Shown here piece by piece: positions 7,886-16,187 of a DNA stretch of 58,441 nucleotides. The stretch covers positions 1-58,441 of the forward strand of contig CASDTH010000018.1 of NCBI GenBank assembly GCA_949283655.1, read 5' to 3'. This DNA comes from an uncultured bacterium (GTDB taxonomy: Bacteria > Bacillota > Clostridia > Oscillospirales > Acutalibacteraceae). The translations under genes and the position numbers were made by a program. Each line of letters starts with the position of its first letter. Positions within the stretch are counted from its first letter, which is position 1. The notes below the pieces were generated by a model that was not told where the DNA came from, ran no database searches, and saw only the letters and a list, made by a program, of their open reading frames with translations.

Positions 7886-8160
7886 GGAAAAGGATGCAAA
7901 AGGACGTGGATAAACGGCACTGCGGCGGCGGTATTTAAATTTGCCACACCACAGTGCGTTCGGCGAACGCTTCCCGAACTCAGCCGCTCACGCGGCTTCA
8001 AACAGGCGGGAAGGTTCGCTTTTTGCCCTCCGGGCCAAAAAGTGCCCTCACGTGCACGCAATTAGCGGCATCTAATGCCGCCTGGGCCTATTGCTACGCT
8101 TGCAGCTCCGAACCACTTACAGGTTCCGGAAGAAACCTCCTGAGGCCTTCGATCTGGCGT
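7886..8160 (+). repeat. Intergenic modular hairpin repeat, copy R3 (truncated)
   Basis: Positions 7886-8088 repeat 7168-7370 almost exactly at an offset of 718 bp, including the leader (tatttaaatttgccacacca) and the complete left arm starting at 7957. After the GCCGCCTGGGCCTAT anchor the copy follows the core for about 60 bp, then stops next to the 3' end of mazF. It has no right arm or tail. A hairpin at 7871-7895 (ATCCTTTTCC/GGAAAAGGAT) joins R2 to R3. Confidence 0.8.
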
Positions 8161-8174
8161 GGTGACAGTAGATT

Positions 8175-8204
8175 AAGGCCGGGAATTTATGTATTCCCGG
8201 CCTT
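8175..8204. repeat. 12-bp inverted repeat at the 3' end of mazF
   Basis: AAGGCCGGGAAT/ATTCCCGGCCTT with a 6-nt loop. The mazF stop codon lies in the loop, so the hairpin includes the last codons. On the minus strand it is not followed by a T run, so termination is uncertain. Confidence 0.45.
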
Positions 8205-8564
8205 GGTTTCGCGCTCCCGCGGACCCAGCCCAAAGCTGACGGATAGCGCGCGATTGATTCGATTCATATCCTCCGGCGCGAGGCTGCCCATGCGTTCGCG
8301 CAGCCGGCGTTTATCCAGTGTGCGAACCTGCTCCAGCAGGACGATAGAGTCCTTGGCAAGGCCACAGTCGCTTGCGTGCACCTGGATATGCGTGGGCAGG
8401 TTTGTCTTATATTTCTGGCTGGTAATCGCTGCAGCGATCACCGTTGGGCTGAACCGGTTGCCCACATCGTTCTGCACAATCAACACAGGACGCACGCCAC
8501 CCTGCTCGGAGCCTACCACCGGGCTCAGATCCGCGTAGTAAATATCTCCCCGTCTGATGGTCAC
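8187..8564 (-). CDS. mazF: MazF/PemK-type mRNA interferase (orphan toxin)
   Basis: This 125-residue endoribonuclease is of the MazF/NdoA family, which cleaves single-stranded mRNA at short sequence motifs. The sequence starts IRRGDIYYADLSPVVGSEQGGVRPVLIVQND, the typical beta-barrel N-terminus with the catalytic Arg, followed by SPTVIAAAITSQ and the Thr/Ser-rich THIQV segment, then LAKDSIVLLEQVRTLDKRRL. Initiation is at GTG 8564 with GGAGAG about 9 nt upstream. The usual mazE antitoxin gene is not found upstream: 8565-8887 contains no credible minus-strand ORF. The last 10 or so residues (RERETKAGNT) run into a hairpin and may be an unusual tail. Confidence 0.85.
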   Translation of the reverse strand: MTIRRGDIYYADLSPVVGSEQGGVRPVLIVQNDVGNRFSPTVIAAAITSQKYKTNLPTHIQVHASDCGLAKDSIVLLEQVRTLDKRRLRERMGSLAPEDMNRINRALSVSFGLGPRERETKAGNT

Positions 8565-8639
8565 CTATCATCACTCTCCAACGGAATTTGTGTTCGCAGT
8601 TTTATTTTTGACAAGCTGTGGTAGAAATAAACATCGGAT

Positions 8640-8665
8640 TTGAATTTCGGGGAGCAAAAATTCAA
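8640..8665. promoter_or_regulatory. Inverted repeat upstream of mazF
   Basis: TTGAATTT-N10-AAATTCAA is a perfect 8-bp inverted repeat 76 bp upstream of the mazF start. It may be an operator or the foot of a small hairpin. Nothing else is recognisable in the 323-bp gap 8565-8887 apart from a weak minus-strand TTGTCA box near 8608-8613. Confidence 0.3.
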
Positions 8666-8887
8666 GCACCGGTTCTGTATTCACTTTGTTCGATAAATGG
8701 AGTACAGTATAGTGTATTCGCCTGCCCGGCAGGGGGTGAGGATTCGAGGTTAGACATTTGGCGGGGAAAACGATCTGCTGTAGGAGAGAAGGCAGCAGTC
8801 AAAATGGCGCCGGACCAACGGCATTTCTGCCACGGCAGCTCGGCAGACACCGTTGTGTTTTCACGCCGGAGGGCCTAACCTTTGCCA

Positions 8888-9433
8888 TTATAGCTCAAGC
8901 ACGCCCTCCGAAGCCTGCCCCGCCAGGAGAAGGGTCGCGCACACGCTCAAAAGCGCGTAGCCGGAGAGCGGCGTATGCAACCGCACCCGCTTTTCACAGG
9001 GCTCGAGTGTGCGGCCGTTGAGCATGGTGACGGTACGCTGGATGCTGACGACGGGCTCCGTATCGGAAATGCTCGAAAGCGTCAGGGTATCCCGCGCGGT
9101 CAGGCCGCAGGTCAGCGCAGTGTTGCCCGTATGCAAAAGTCTACGTGCGGCAATCTCATTCTCCGTTTCCAAAATAGCGGTTACCCCGCTGGAAAGCGTG
9201 AGGGTAGGGCAAAATTTGGGCTGGTGTGTTTTAAAAACAAGGATAGCGCTTTCGGCTTGCAGGGTATCCAGCCTACTGGTTTCATAAAGGAGGAAATGGG
9301 CGGGGCCGATGGCATACTGTGCAGCGTGCCCATTGCAGATGTGCAACACACCGCCGTGCCGCTCCAGAGCCCGGCAGAGCGGCAGCCGGATGGCTGCGTC
9401 CGATTCCTCTCCTACTAAAAAGACCGGTATCAT
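8888..9433 (-). CDS. Protein of unknown function
   Basis: This 181-residue protein is one I cannot assign. From the chosen ATG (9433) it begins MIPVFLVGEESDAAIRLPLC, then a middle with SAILVFKTHQPKFCPTLTLSSGVTAILETENEIAARRLL, TGNTALTCGLTARDTLTLSSISD, and a C-terminal PLSGYALLSVCATLLLAGQ that may be a short hydrophobic helix. The TGNTALTCGL..DTLTLSS pattern faintly recalls the ends of Mur-ligase-like domains, but no P-loop is present. GGGGAGAGG lies 12 nt upstream of this ATG; the frame stays open to 9622 with less protein-like sequence. It lies between mazF and metG and is divergent from metG. Confidence 0.55.
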   Translation of the reverse strand: MIPVFLVGEESDAAIRLPLCRALERHGGVLHICNGHAAQYAIGPAHFLLYETSRLDTLQAESAILVFKTHQPKFCPTLTLSSGVTAILETENEIAARRLLHTGNTALTCGLTARDTLTLSSISDTEPVVSIQRTVTMLNGRTLEPCEKRVRLHTPLSGYALLSVCATLLLAGQASEGVLEL

Positions 9434-9675
9434 CCTGAAAACATCCTCTCCCCGACAGGCGCAAATGGCCGGCGGAAAAGCGCTTTGGAGCTTGATCCAC
9501 CGCTCGATAGTCTGAACAGGATGGAGGGAAATATACGGCGGAGCTGTTTTGGAGTAACAGAGGAGGATTGCCGCTGTAGCGTCATTCCTCATATTCTTGT
9601 CGTATATTGAAAGGGGGATCACCTGAGGCTGCTTTCCAGCGCGCTGGATTTACCGGCAAAGTAACGGGCGACGCC

Positions 9676-9703
9676 TTGAAAAGAATGAAATAGATGGTAT
9701 AAT
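9676..9703 (+). promoter_or_regulatory. Sigma-A promoter for metG
   Basis: TTGAAA (9676-9681), a 16-nt spacer and TATAAT (9698-9703) lie 62 bp before the metG start. The short leader leaves no room for a T-box riboswitch, which is found before many Firmicute aminoacyl-tRNA synthetase genes. Nothing else is seen in 9434-9765. Confidence 0.7.
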
Positions 9704-9765
9704 AACAGGGAGAATCATTTTGCGTATGGCTTTGCATATACCTCAATTTTCGGGAGGAATCGTTC

Positions 9766-11715
9766 ATGGACAACACAGGGAAAAAGAAGTTTTATATCAC
9801 TACGCCGATCTACTATCCGTCGGATAACCTGCATATCGGCCATGCCTACTGTTCCGTCATGGCGGATACCATGGCGCGGTACAAACGAATTCAGGGGTAC
9901 GACGTGATGTTCCTCACCGGCACGGATGAGCACGGCCAGAAGATTGAGGAGAAAGCAAAGGCTGCCGGCATTACACCAAAGCAGTATGTCGACCATGTGG
10001 TGGCCGGCATCAAAGAGCTGTGGAAGCTGATGGATATCTCCTATGATAAATTTATCCGCACGACGGATGATTATCATGAAAAGGCTGTCCAAAAAATTTT
10101 CAAGCAGCTCTACGATCAGGGCGATATCTATAAAGGAGCATATGAAGGCTGGTACTGCACGCCCTGCGAATCCTTCTGGACGGAAACGCAGCTTGTGGAT
10201 GGCAAGTGCCCGGATTGCGGGCGTGAGGTCAAGCGCACGTCGGAGGAGGCGTATTTCTTCCGCCTCTCAAAATATCAGGATCGCTTGATCCAGCTTTTTG
10301 AGGAGCATCCGGAGTTCCTCGAGCCCGCCTCCCGCCGCAACGAGATGCTCAACAATTTTATTAAACCCGGCTTGGAGGATCTGTGCGTTTCCCGCACCTC
10401 CTTCACCTGGGGCGTGCCGGTCACGTTTGACCCGAAGCACATCGTCTATGTGTGGGTAGATGCGCTCTCCAACTATATCACCGCCCTGGGCTACGGCTCA
10501 GAGGATGACAGCCTTTATCAGAAATACTGGCCGGCGGATATCCACCTGGTCGGCAAAGAGATTGTACGCTTCCACACGATCATCTGGCCTGCGATGCTCA
10601 TGGCGCTGAATCTGCCGCTGCCCAAAAAGGTGCTCGGCCACGGCTGGCTGATCCTGGAGGGCGGTAAGATGAGCAAATCGAAGGGCAACGTTGTCGATCC
10701 GGTGGTGCTCTGCGAGCGCTACGGGGTGGATGCTATCCGCTATTTCCTCCTGCGGGATATTCCGTTTGGCTCAGACGGTACGTTTTCCAATGAAGCGCTC
10801 ATCACGCGCATTAATTCTGATCTGGCCAACGATCTCGGCAACCTCGTTTCCCGCACGGTGGCAATGATTCACAAATATTTTGGCGGCACGATCCCGGCCG
10901 AACGCACAGCCGGGGAGGTTGATGATGACCTGATTGCATTGGCGACCGCCACAAAGGCCAAGGTGGAGGCCTATGCGGATGAGATGCAGTTCTCCTCCGC
11001 CCTGGCTGAGCTCTGGGCGCTGATCTCCCGGACGAATAAATATATTGATGAAACGGCCCCGTGGGTGCTCGCGAAGGATGAGGCAAACCGCGCCCGCTTG
11101 GCGGCTGTGATGTATAACCTGTGTGAGGCGATCCGCATCATCTCCATCCTCGTCTCCCCCTTCCTGCCGCACACTGCGCCGAAGATTCAGCAGCAGCTTG
11201 GCGCACCGGCGGATGTGCTCACCTGGGAGCAATCAGGCGAATGGGGCCTGCTGCCGGAGGGCTTCTCTGTGCAGAAGGGTGAGATCATCTTCCCGCGTAT
11301 TGATATCGCCAAGGAGCTTGCCGAGTTGGAGGCGCAGCAGAAGGCGGCCCGTGAGGCGAAGGAACAGGCCCGGCAGCCGGAGGGCATTGCGCAGATCTCG
11401 ATTGATGATTTTGCTAAGGTTGAGCTGCGGGTAGCCGAGGTGAAGGATTGCGAGCCTGTCAAGCGCGCAAAGAAGCTGTTAAAGCTCACGTTGGATGACG
11501 GCAGCGGTACGCCGCGCACCGTTGCTTCCGGTATTGCGCAGTGGTACAGGCCGGAGGATTTGATCGGGCATAAGGTGGTGCTGGTGGCGAACCTGAAGCC
11601 TGCGGTGCTCTGCGGTGTGGAGAGCCAGGGCATGATCCTTGCGGCGGATTGCGCAAAGGAGGATGTGAAGGTGCTCTTTGTAGATAACATGCCGGCAGGG
11701 GCAAAAATTCGCTAA
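9766..11715 (+). CDS. metG: Methionine--tRNA ligase
   Basis: This 649-residue class I synthetase charges tRNA-Met. HIGHAY near 22-27 is the HIGH signature. A zinc knuckle, CTPCES...CPDCGREV, lies around 128-150. KMSKSKGNVVDP near 301 is the KMSKS loop. An anticodon-binding helical domain follows, and residues about 545-649 form a Trbp111-like tRNA-binding OB domain (DFAKVELRVAEV, VASGIAQWY, VVLVANLKPA, SQGMILAA) joined by an AEQAREA-rich linker. The ribosome site GGGAGGAA is 8 nt upstream. Length and domains fit the two-domain MetRS of Clostridia and Bacillus. Confidence 0.97.
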   Translation: MDNTGKKKFYITTPIYYPSDNLHIGHAYCSVMADTMARYKRIQGYDVMFLTGTDEHGQKIEEKAKAAGITPKQYVDHVVAGIKELWKLMDISYDKFIRTTDDYHEKAVQKIFKQLYDQGDIYKGAYEGWYCTPCESFWTETQLVDGKCPDCGREVKRTSEEAYFFRLSKYQDRLIQLFEEHPEFLEPASRRNEMLNNFIKPGLEDLCVSRTSFTWGVPVTFDPKHIVYVWVDALSNYITALGYGSEDDSLYQKYWPADIHLVGKEIVRFHTIIWPAMLMALNLPLPKKVLGHGWLILEGGKMSKSKGNVVDPVVLCERYGVDAIRYFLLRDIPFGSDGTFSNEALITRINSDLANDLGNLVSRTVAMIHKYFGGTIPAERTAGEVDDDLIALATATKAKVEAYADEMQFSSALAELWALISRTNKYIDETAPWVLAKDEANRARLAAVMYNLCEAIRIISILVSPFLPHTAPKIQQQLGAPADVLTWEQSGEWGLLPEGFSVQKGEIIFPRIDIAKELAELEAQQKAAREAKEQARQPEGIAQISIDDFAKVELRVAEVKDCEPVKRAKKLLKLTLDDGSGTPRTVASGIAQWYRPEDLIGHKVVLVANLKPAVLCGVESQGMILAADCAKEDVKVLFVDNMPAGAKIR

Positions 11716-11942
11716 GGGAAGCGAAAATCGGGCGGCGCAGGGCAGGATGCATTGCGCCGCTCCGTTTGTTTATGCCGTGATGAAATGGATATCGGGTTGG
11801 AAGCTCGCGTTTTATCGTGCCGAAATAGGCGAAGGAGGAGGAAAATGCTGGCGGAGACCTTTTGACCAGTCGGAGGAAATCATTCTGCCGGAGACCATTT
11901 ATGGCCGCTGGGAGCGGGATTATCGGCAGAAGGTTTTTCGGA

Positions 11943-11971
11943 TTGCGCTGGATTTGTGCTCACTTTATAAA
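11943..11971 (+). promoter_or_regulatory. Candidate promoter for tatD
   Basis: TTGCGC (11943-11948), a 17-nt spacer and TATAAA (11966-11971) lie 22 bp before the tatD start. The 278-bp gap after metG holds a weak open frame from 11747 that overlaps tatD and is not credited as a gene. Confidence 0.4.
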
Positions 11972-11993
11972 CGTTTAGAAAGGGCAACAGGGA

Positions 11994-12794
11994 ATGGAAC
12001 CATTGAAACAGTATACGCATGCGATTTTTGATTCGCATGCGCACTATGATGACCGTGCTTTTGATGGTGACCGCGAGGCGGTGCTTGCCGCTCTGCCGGC
12101 AGCTGGGGTCTGCGGCGTGATCAACTGCGGCATTGATATTCGTTCCTCCCAAAGGGCACTGGAATTGGCTGCACGCTACCCTTATATCTGGGCGGCAGTT
12201 GGCATCCATGGGCAGGAGGCAGGCCGGGTAGAGCCGGGGGATATCGCGCGGCTCCTGCCGCTGCTGGAGGAGCCGCGCGCCGTTGCGTTGGGCGAAATTG
12301 GTCTGGATTACCACTATGATGACGGTGCGCCGCGCGAGGTGCAGCGGGAACTGCTTGAGCGGCAGCTCCAGATCGCCGTGGAGCGCGATATTCCCGTCAT
12401 CCTGCACGACCGCGAGGCGCATGAGGATATGTGGGCGCTTCTGCGGAAATACCGGCCGCGCGGCGTGATGCACTGCTTCTCCGGTAGTGTGGAGATGGCG
12501 CGGGATCTCGTGGGGCTAGGCATGTATATCGGCCTTGGCGGCGCAGTGACCTTTAAAAATGCGCGGCGGCCGGTGGAGGTGGCGGCCTGGGTGCCGGAGG
12601 ACCGGTTGCTGATCGAAACGGACGCTCCCTATATGACGCCCGTGCCGTTTCGCGGCAAGCGCAACTCGTCGGCACTGATTCCCCATACGGCGGAAAAAAT
12701 CGCGCAGGCGCGGGGGATTTCACTGGAGCGGGTGCTGCACATCACAAAGGAGAATGCACAACGGCTGTTCCAAATCTCTGGGCCCGAGCTGTAG
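11994..12794 (+). CDS. tatD: TatD-family metal-dependent hydrolase (DNase)
   Basis: This 266-residue amidohydrolase-fold protein belongs to the TatD/YabD family, with reported 3'-5' exonuclease activity on DNA or RNA. Metal ligands are visible in order: FDSHAHYDD (15-23), LGEIGLDYH (about 99-107), VILHDREAHED, VMHCFSGS, and LLIETDAPYMTPVPFRGKRN. The length is typical. As in many Firmicutes it follows metG directly, although here a likely promoter separates the two. The start is supported by AGAAAGGGCAACAGGG upstream. Confidence 0.93.
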   Translation: MEPLKQYTHAIFDSHAHYDDRAFDGDREAVLAALPAAGVCGVINCGIDIRSSQRALELAARYPYIWAAVGIHGQEAGRVEPGDIARLLPLLEEPRAVALGEIGLDYHYDDGAPREVQRELLERQLQIAVERDIPVILHDREAHEDMWALLRKYRPRGVMHCFSGSVEMARDLVGLGMYIGLGGAVTFKNARRPVEVAAWVPEDRLLIETDAPYMTPVPFRGKRNSSALIPHTAEKIAQARGISLERVLHITKENAQRLFQISGPEL

Positions 12795-12864
12795 GGCTCA
12801 GGTGCCGGATGAGCGGAAAGTGGGCTTCAGCACTGGGCGGCCACTGCACGCATGGCCGGTCTCC

Positions 12865-12880
12865 GAAATCTGGCATCTGG
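12865..12880 (-). repeat. Short dispersed intergenic repeat (inverted copy)
   Basis: On the minus strand this reads CAGATGCCAGATTTC, identical over 15 bp to 57802-57816 after ftsZ and 13/15 identical to 6993-7007 after the patatin gene. This copy ends 4 bp before the pyrH -35 box. Confidence 0.45.
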
Positions 12881-12883
12881 CTC

Positions 12884-12912
12884 TTTACACGGCGCGCCGA
12901 ATGCAGTAAAAT
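12884..12912 (+). promoter_or_regulatory. Promoter for the pyrH-frr operon
   Basis: TTTACA (12884-12889), a 17-nt spacer and TAAAAT (12907-12912) lie 45 bp before pyrH. Confidence 0.65.
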
Positions 12913-12957
12913 AAACCATAATAAGACCCCTCAAAAATGAATACTGGAGGTTTTACG

Positions 12958-13668
12958 ATGCAGCCAGTTTATAAGCGCATCCTCTTGAAGCTCAGCGGCG
13001 AGGTGCTCGCGGGCCCGCAGGGCCACGGCATCGATTTCGATACGGTGCAGAAAATTTGCTCCGCAGTGAAGGAATGCTCTGATATGGGCGTTGAAATCGG
13101 TCTGGTGGTGGGCGGCGGCAACTTCTGGCGCGGGCGCTCCAGCGGCGATATGGATCGCACACGTGCGGATCATATGGGGATGCTTGCCACGGTGATGAAT
13201 TCCCTCGCCCTGGCGGACGCACTGGAGCAGCTGGAGGTCCCTGTGCGTGTGCAGACGGCGATCGCTATGCAGCAGATTGCCGAGCCCTATATTCGCAATC
13301 GGGCGATTCGCCATCTGGAAAAGGGGCGCGTTGTCATTTTTGGCTGCGGAACGGGCAACCCGTTTTTTACTACGGATACGGCGGCTGCCCTTCGTGCCGC
13401 AGAGATTGATGCGGATATCATCTTTAAGGCGACGAATGTGGACGGCGTGTATGACCGGGATCCCCATAAATTTGAGGATGCCGTCAAGTTTGATACGCTT
13501 TCCCATTTTGATATTCTGCAAAAGGGGCTGAACGTGATGGATAGCACAGCAGCCTCCCTCTGCAAGGATAACAACATCCCCATTCTGGTGTTTAATCTTG
13601 AAGACCCCCACAATATCGTAGATGCGGTGCTGGGGAAAAATATCGGTACAATCGTGAAGGAGGACTAA
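12958..13668 (+). CDS. pyrH: UMP kinase
   Basis: This 236-residue uridylate kinase of the amino-acid-kinase fold converts UMP to UDP, the entry to UTP, CTP and UDP-sugar pools. It shows [12 protein letters not shown] (8-19), [13 protein letters not shown] (about 51-63), [25 protein letters not shown] and [12 protein letters not shown], all hallmarks of bacterial PyrH. The ATG at 12958 is chosen because TGGAGG precedes it by 6 nt; an in-frame ATG at 12937 lacks a site. The downstream frr ribosome site overlaps its stop codon. rpsB and tsf, which often precede pyrH in Firmicutes, are absent here. Confidence 0.97.
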   Translation: MQPVYKRILLKLSGEVLAGPQGHGIDFDTVQKICSAVKECSDMGVEIGLVVGGGNFWRGRSSGDMDRTRADHMGMLATVMNSLALADALEQLEVPVRVQTAIAMQQIAEPYIRNRAIRHLEKGRVVIFGCGTGNPFFTTDTAAALRAAEIDADIIFKATNVDGVYDRDPHKFEDAVKFDTLSHFDILQKGLNVMDSTAASLCKDNNIPILVFNLEDPHNIVDAVLGKNIGTIVKED

Positions 13669-13672
13669 CCCC

Positions 13673-14233
13673 ATGGAGATGCAGCAGGTATACGACAATG
13701 CGAACGAGCGTATGCAAAAGACCATTCGCGCCCTAAACAGCGAATATGATTCCATCCGCGCGGGCCGTGCGAACGCTTCTGTGCTGGATAGAATCCAGGT
13801 GGATTACTACGGCGTGCCGACGCCGATCAATCAGATGGCGGCAATCTCCGTAGCGGAGGCACGCATTTTAACCATTCAGCCGTGGGATGCCTCCACCCTG
13901 CATCCGATTGAGAAGGCGATCCAGGCCTCGGATCTCGGTATCAACCCGCAGAATGACGGCCGTGTGCTGCGCCTAGTATTCCCCCCATTGACGGAGGATC
14001 GCCGTAAGGATTTGGTAAAAACGGTGAGCAAAACGGCGGAGGAGGCTAAGGTCGCTATCCGCTCGATTCGCCGCGATTGCATTGAAAAGCTGAAAGCGAT
14101 GAAAAAGAGCTCCGACATCACAGAGGATGATTTGAAGGACGGAGAAAGCGAGCTGCAAAAAATTACGGATAAATTCACAAAGGAAATCGATGCGATTTCT
14201 GCCAAAAAAGAAAAAGAGATTATGGAAATCTGA
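13673..14233 (+). CDS. frr: Ribosome recycling factor
   Basis: This 186-residue RRF, with EF-G, splits post-termination ribosomes. It shows the canonical segments SIRAGRANASVLDRIQVDYYGVPTPINQMA, ILTIQPWDASTLHPIEKAI, SDLGINPQNDGRVLRL, and the long coiled-coil C-terminus with RRDCIEKLKAMKK...TDKFTKEID. It starts 4 bp after pyrH and shares its transcript. The length equals the family norm. Confidence 0.97.
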   Translation: MEMQQVYDNANERMQKTIRALNSEYDSIRAGRANASVLDRIQVDYYGVPTPINQMAAISVAEARILTIQPWDASTLHPIEKAIQASDLGINPQNDGRVLRLVFPPLTEDRRKDLVKTVSKTAEEAKVAIRSIRRDCIEKLKAMKKSSDITEDDLKDGESELQKITDKFTKEIDAISAKKEKEIMEI

Positions 14234-14482
14234 TCAGAGAAAAGCGCTGCGGCTTTTCGGGGCGGCGCTGCGGTAGTTTGTCATTCGGTGGGAGCGGCAG
14301 GCGGCAGCCTGCCTTCCCGCAGAATGGCATTTTCGTAAACGCTGGCAAAGCCTTGCCATGCGGCGCCCGCTGCACACGTTGCGCTTGCCGCCGGGGTGGG
14401 CAATGGGCTGGCGCTTTTGCTGATTTTTGTTAGGCTGAAAATGTGTCTGTGCAGCACTTGCGGACAGAAAGGCGGTGAAGCA

Positions 14483-15208
14483 ATGCCTGCGATGGAGCGG
14501 CAGAATCTTCCGCAGCATGTGGGGATTATTATGGACGGCAATGGCCGTTGGGCGAAGCAGCGCGGCATGAATCGCTCGGAAGGGCATAAGGAGGGCGCGC
14601 GGGTGTTTCGCCGCATCTGTGAATATGCCAACGATATTGGCATTCGTTATATCACATTTTACGCTTTTTCTACGGAAAACTGGGCGCGCCCGCCCCAAGA
14701 GATTACCGCGATTATGGAGCTTTTGCGCGAGTATCTCTTTGAGGCGGAGGAGCGCAAGCAGGAGAATGCGCAGCGCGGCATGCGCATCCGCTTTATCGGC
14801 AGCCGGGAGGGGCTGCCGCAGGATATCGTCGCACTGATGAGCCAGGCCCAGGAGGAGAGCCTGGAGGCGGTGAAAACAGTTGTCAACATCGCTGTAAATT
14901 ATGGCGGGCGGCAGGAGCTGTTGCACAGCATGCAGCGCTTGGCGCGGCAGGTCCAGCAGGGGGAAAAATCGCCCGAAGCGCTTACGCTGGCAGATATTGA
15001 GGCCGGCCTTTACACAGCCGGGCAACCGGATCCGGATCTGATTATCCGTCCGAGTGGGGAATACCGGCTCTCCAATTTCTTGATTTGGCAGGCAGCCTAT
15101 GCGGAGTTTTGGTATTCTGATGTGCTGTGGCCCGATTTTACACAAGCGGATTTTGACCGGGCGCTGGAGAGCTATCAACAGCGCAGCCGCCGGTTTGGCG
15201 GGATTTGA
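14483..15208 (+). CDS. uppS: Isoprenyl transferase (undecaprenyl diphosphate synthase)
   Basis: This 241-residue cis-prenyltransferase makes the C55 carrier lipid for peptidoglycan precursors, using FPP and IPP. It shows HVGIIMDGNGRWAKQRG (catalytic Asp in MDGNGRWA), RSEGHKEGA, YITFYAFSTENWARPP, VNYGGRQEL, and the C-terminal LIIRPSGEYRLSNFLIWQAAYAEFWYSDVLWPDF. The ATG at 14483 has AAAGGCGGTGAAG in position; the frame is open upstream but lacks homology. A 249-bp gap after frr holds no gene. Confidence 0.96.
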   Translation: MPAMERQNLPQHVGIIMDGNGRWAKQRGMNRSEGHKEGARVFRRICEYANDIGIRYITFYAFSTENWARPPQEITAIMELLREYLFEAEERKQENAQRGMRIRFIGSREGLPQDIVALMSQAQEESLEAVKTVVNIAVNYGGRQELLHSMQRLARQVQQGEKSPEALTLADIEAGLYTAGQPDPDLIIRPSGEYRLSNFLIWQAAYAEFWYSDVLWPDFTQADFDRALESYQQRSRRFGGI

Positions 15209-15311
15209 GTGGCTGCTGTGCGGCGGCTTTGGCTGCGCTTTCCGCATGAGAGGGCGCGGGCAGGCTCTGGGGTGATGGGGCCTGATTCATGAAAGGCATG
15301 TGATCAACGCT

Positions 15312-16154
15312 ATGAAAACAAGAATCCTTTCCGGCGTGGGCGTCGTCGTTTTTCTCATTGTGATGCTCCTATGCATCTATACACCGGTGTTTGCACTGTT
15401 CCCGGCGCTGCTTGCAGGCGTTGCCGTGTTTGAAATTGAGCGTGTGGCACAGGTGAAAAATAAGCTTTTGATGGGGGTCAGCATTGCATTTGCGGCGCTG
15501 CTGCCCATTCTGCTCGCCGCCGGCGTTTCGCTGCCGGCGTCTCTGGTCGCGATCGGCTATTGCATTCTGCTGCTGCTGTTCATGCTCGCGCAATATGAGA
15601 TTACGCGGTTTGAGCATGTGGCGATTGCATTGTTTGCCTCCATTGCCGTTCCATTCTCGCTCTCCTGCATGATCCTGTTGCGGGATATTTACACCGTTTA
15701 TCCGCAGAGCTATTCCAAGGCGGACGGCCTGTTGTTTGTGATGTTCGGCATCAGCAGCGCTTGGGTGACGGATATGTTTGCCTATTTTGTAGGCAGTAAA
15801 TTCGGCAAGCATAAGATGACGCCGAAGATTAGCCCCAAGAAATCCTGGGAGGGTGCTGTAGGCGGTGTTGTGGGCGCTGTGTTGGTGAATCTCCTGGTGT
15901 ATGCTATTTTTAACGCAGTGGTAAAAGAGCGGCTGCTGTTGCCGTATTGGGCGGTGATTCTGATTACGATGGCGCTTTCGGTGATCAGCATGCTGGGCGA
16001 TCTGTCGGCCTCCGTCATCAAGCGGAATTACGGCGTAAAGGATTTTGGCCGGTTGATCCCTGCCCATGGCGGTGTGATGGACCGGTTTGATAGCTGCTTG
16101 TTTGTGCTGCCGGTGCTTTATTTCATTGTGCGGCTGGCGGCGATGCTGTCATAG
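15312..16154 (+). CDS. cdsA: Phosphatidate cytidylyltransferase (CDP-diglyceride synthase)
   Basis: This polytopic membrane enzyme of about 280 residues forms CDP-diacylglycerol from CTP and phosphatidate. About seven or eight hydrophobic segments are visible from residue 10 onward. The family signature lies in the C-terminal half: WVTDMFAYFVGSKFGKHKMTP.ISPKKSWEG, then LSVISMLGDLSASVIKRNYGVKDFGRLIPAHGGVMDRFDS. The start is uncertain: a GTG at 15300 is too close to the AAAGG site and the ATG at 15312 rather far; MKTRI is the usual family N-terminus. Confidence 0.95.
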   Translation: MKTRILSGVGVVVFLIVMLLCIYTPVFALFPALLAGVAVFEIERVAQVKNKLLMGVSIAFAALLPILLAAGVSLPASLVAIGYCILLLLFMLAQYEITRFEHVAIALFASIAVPFSLSCMILLRDIYTVYPQSYSKADGLLFVMFGISSAWVTDMFAYFVGSKFGKHKMTPKISPKKSWEGAVGGVVGAVLVNLLVYAIFNAVVKERLLLPYWAVILITMALSVISMLGDLSASVIKRNYGVKDFGRLIPAHGGVMDRFDSCLFVLPVLYFIVRLAAMLS

Positions 16155-16187
16155 CTTTCATATAATTAGAACGGCAGGTGCATACTA

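Noticed and set aside
7168..8160. CRISPR array or tandem satellite
   Set aside because: Only two long units at 718-bp spacing with different internal sequence; no short regular repeats with spacers.
9704..9765. T-box riboswitch before metG
   Set aside because: The interval between -10 box and start codon is only about 60 nt and shows no T-box core or antiterminator.
11747..12031. 94-codon plus-strand ORF overlapping tatD
   Set aside because: No ribosome site or homology; the interval contains the probable tatD promoter.
14234..15247. 337-codon minus-strand open frame over uppS
   Set aside because: Antisense shadow of uppS with no recognisable motifs.
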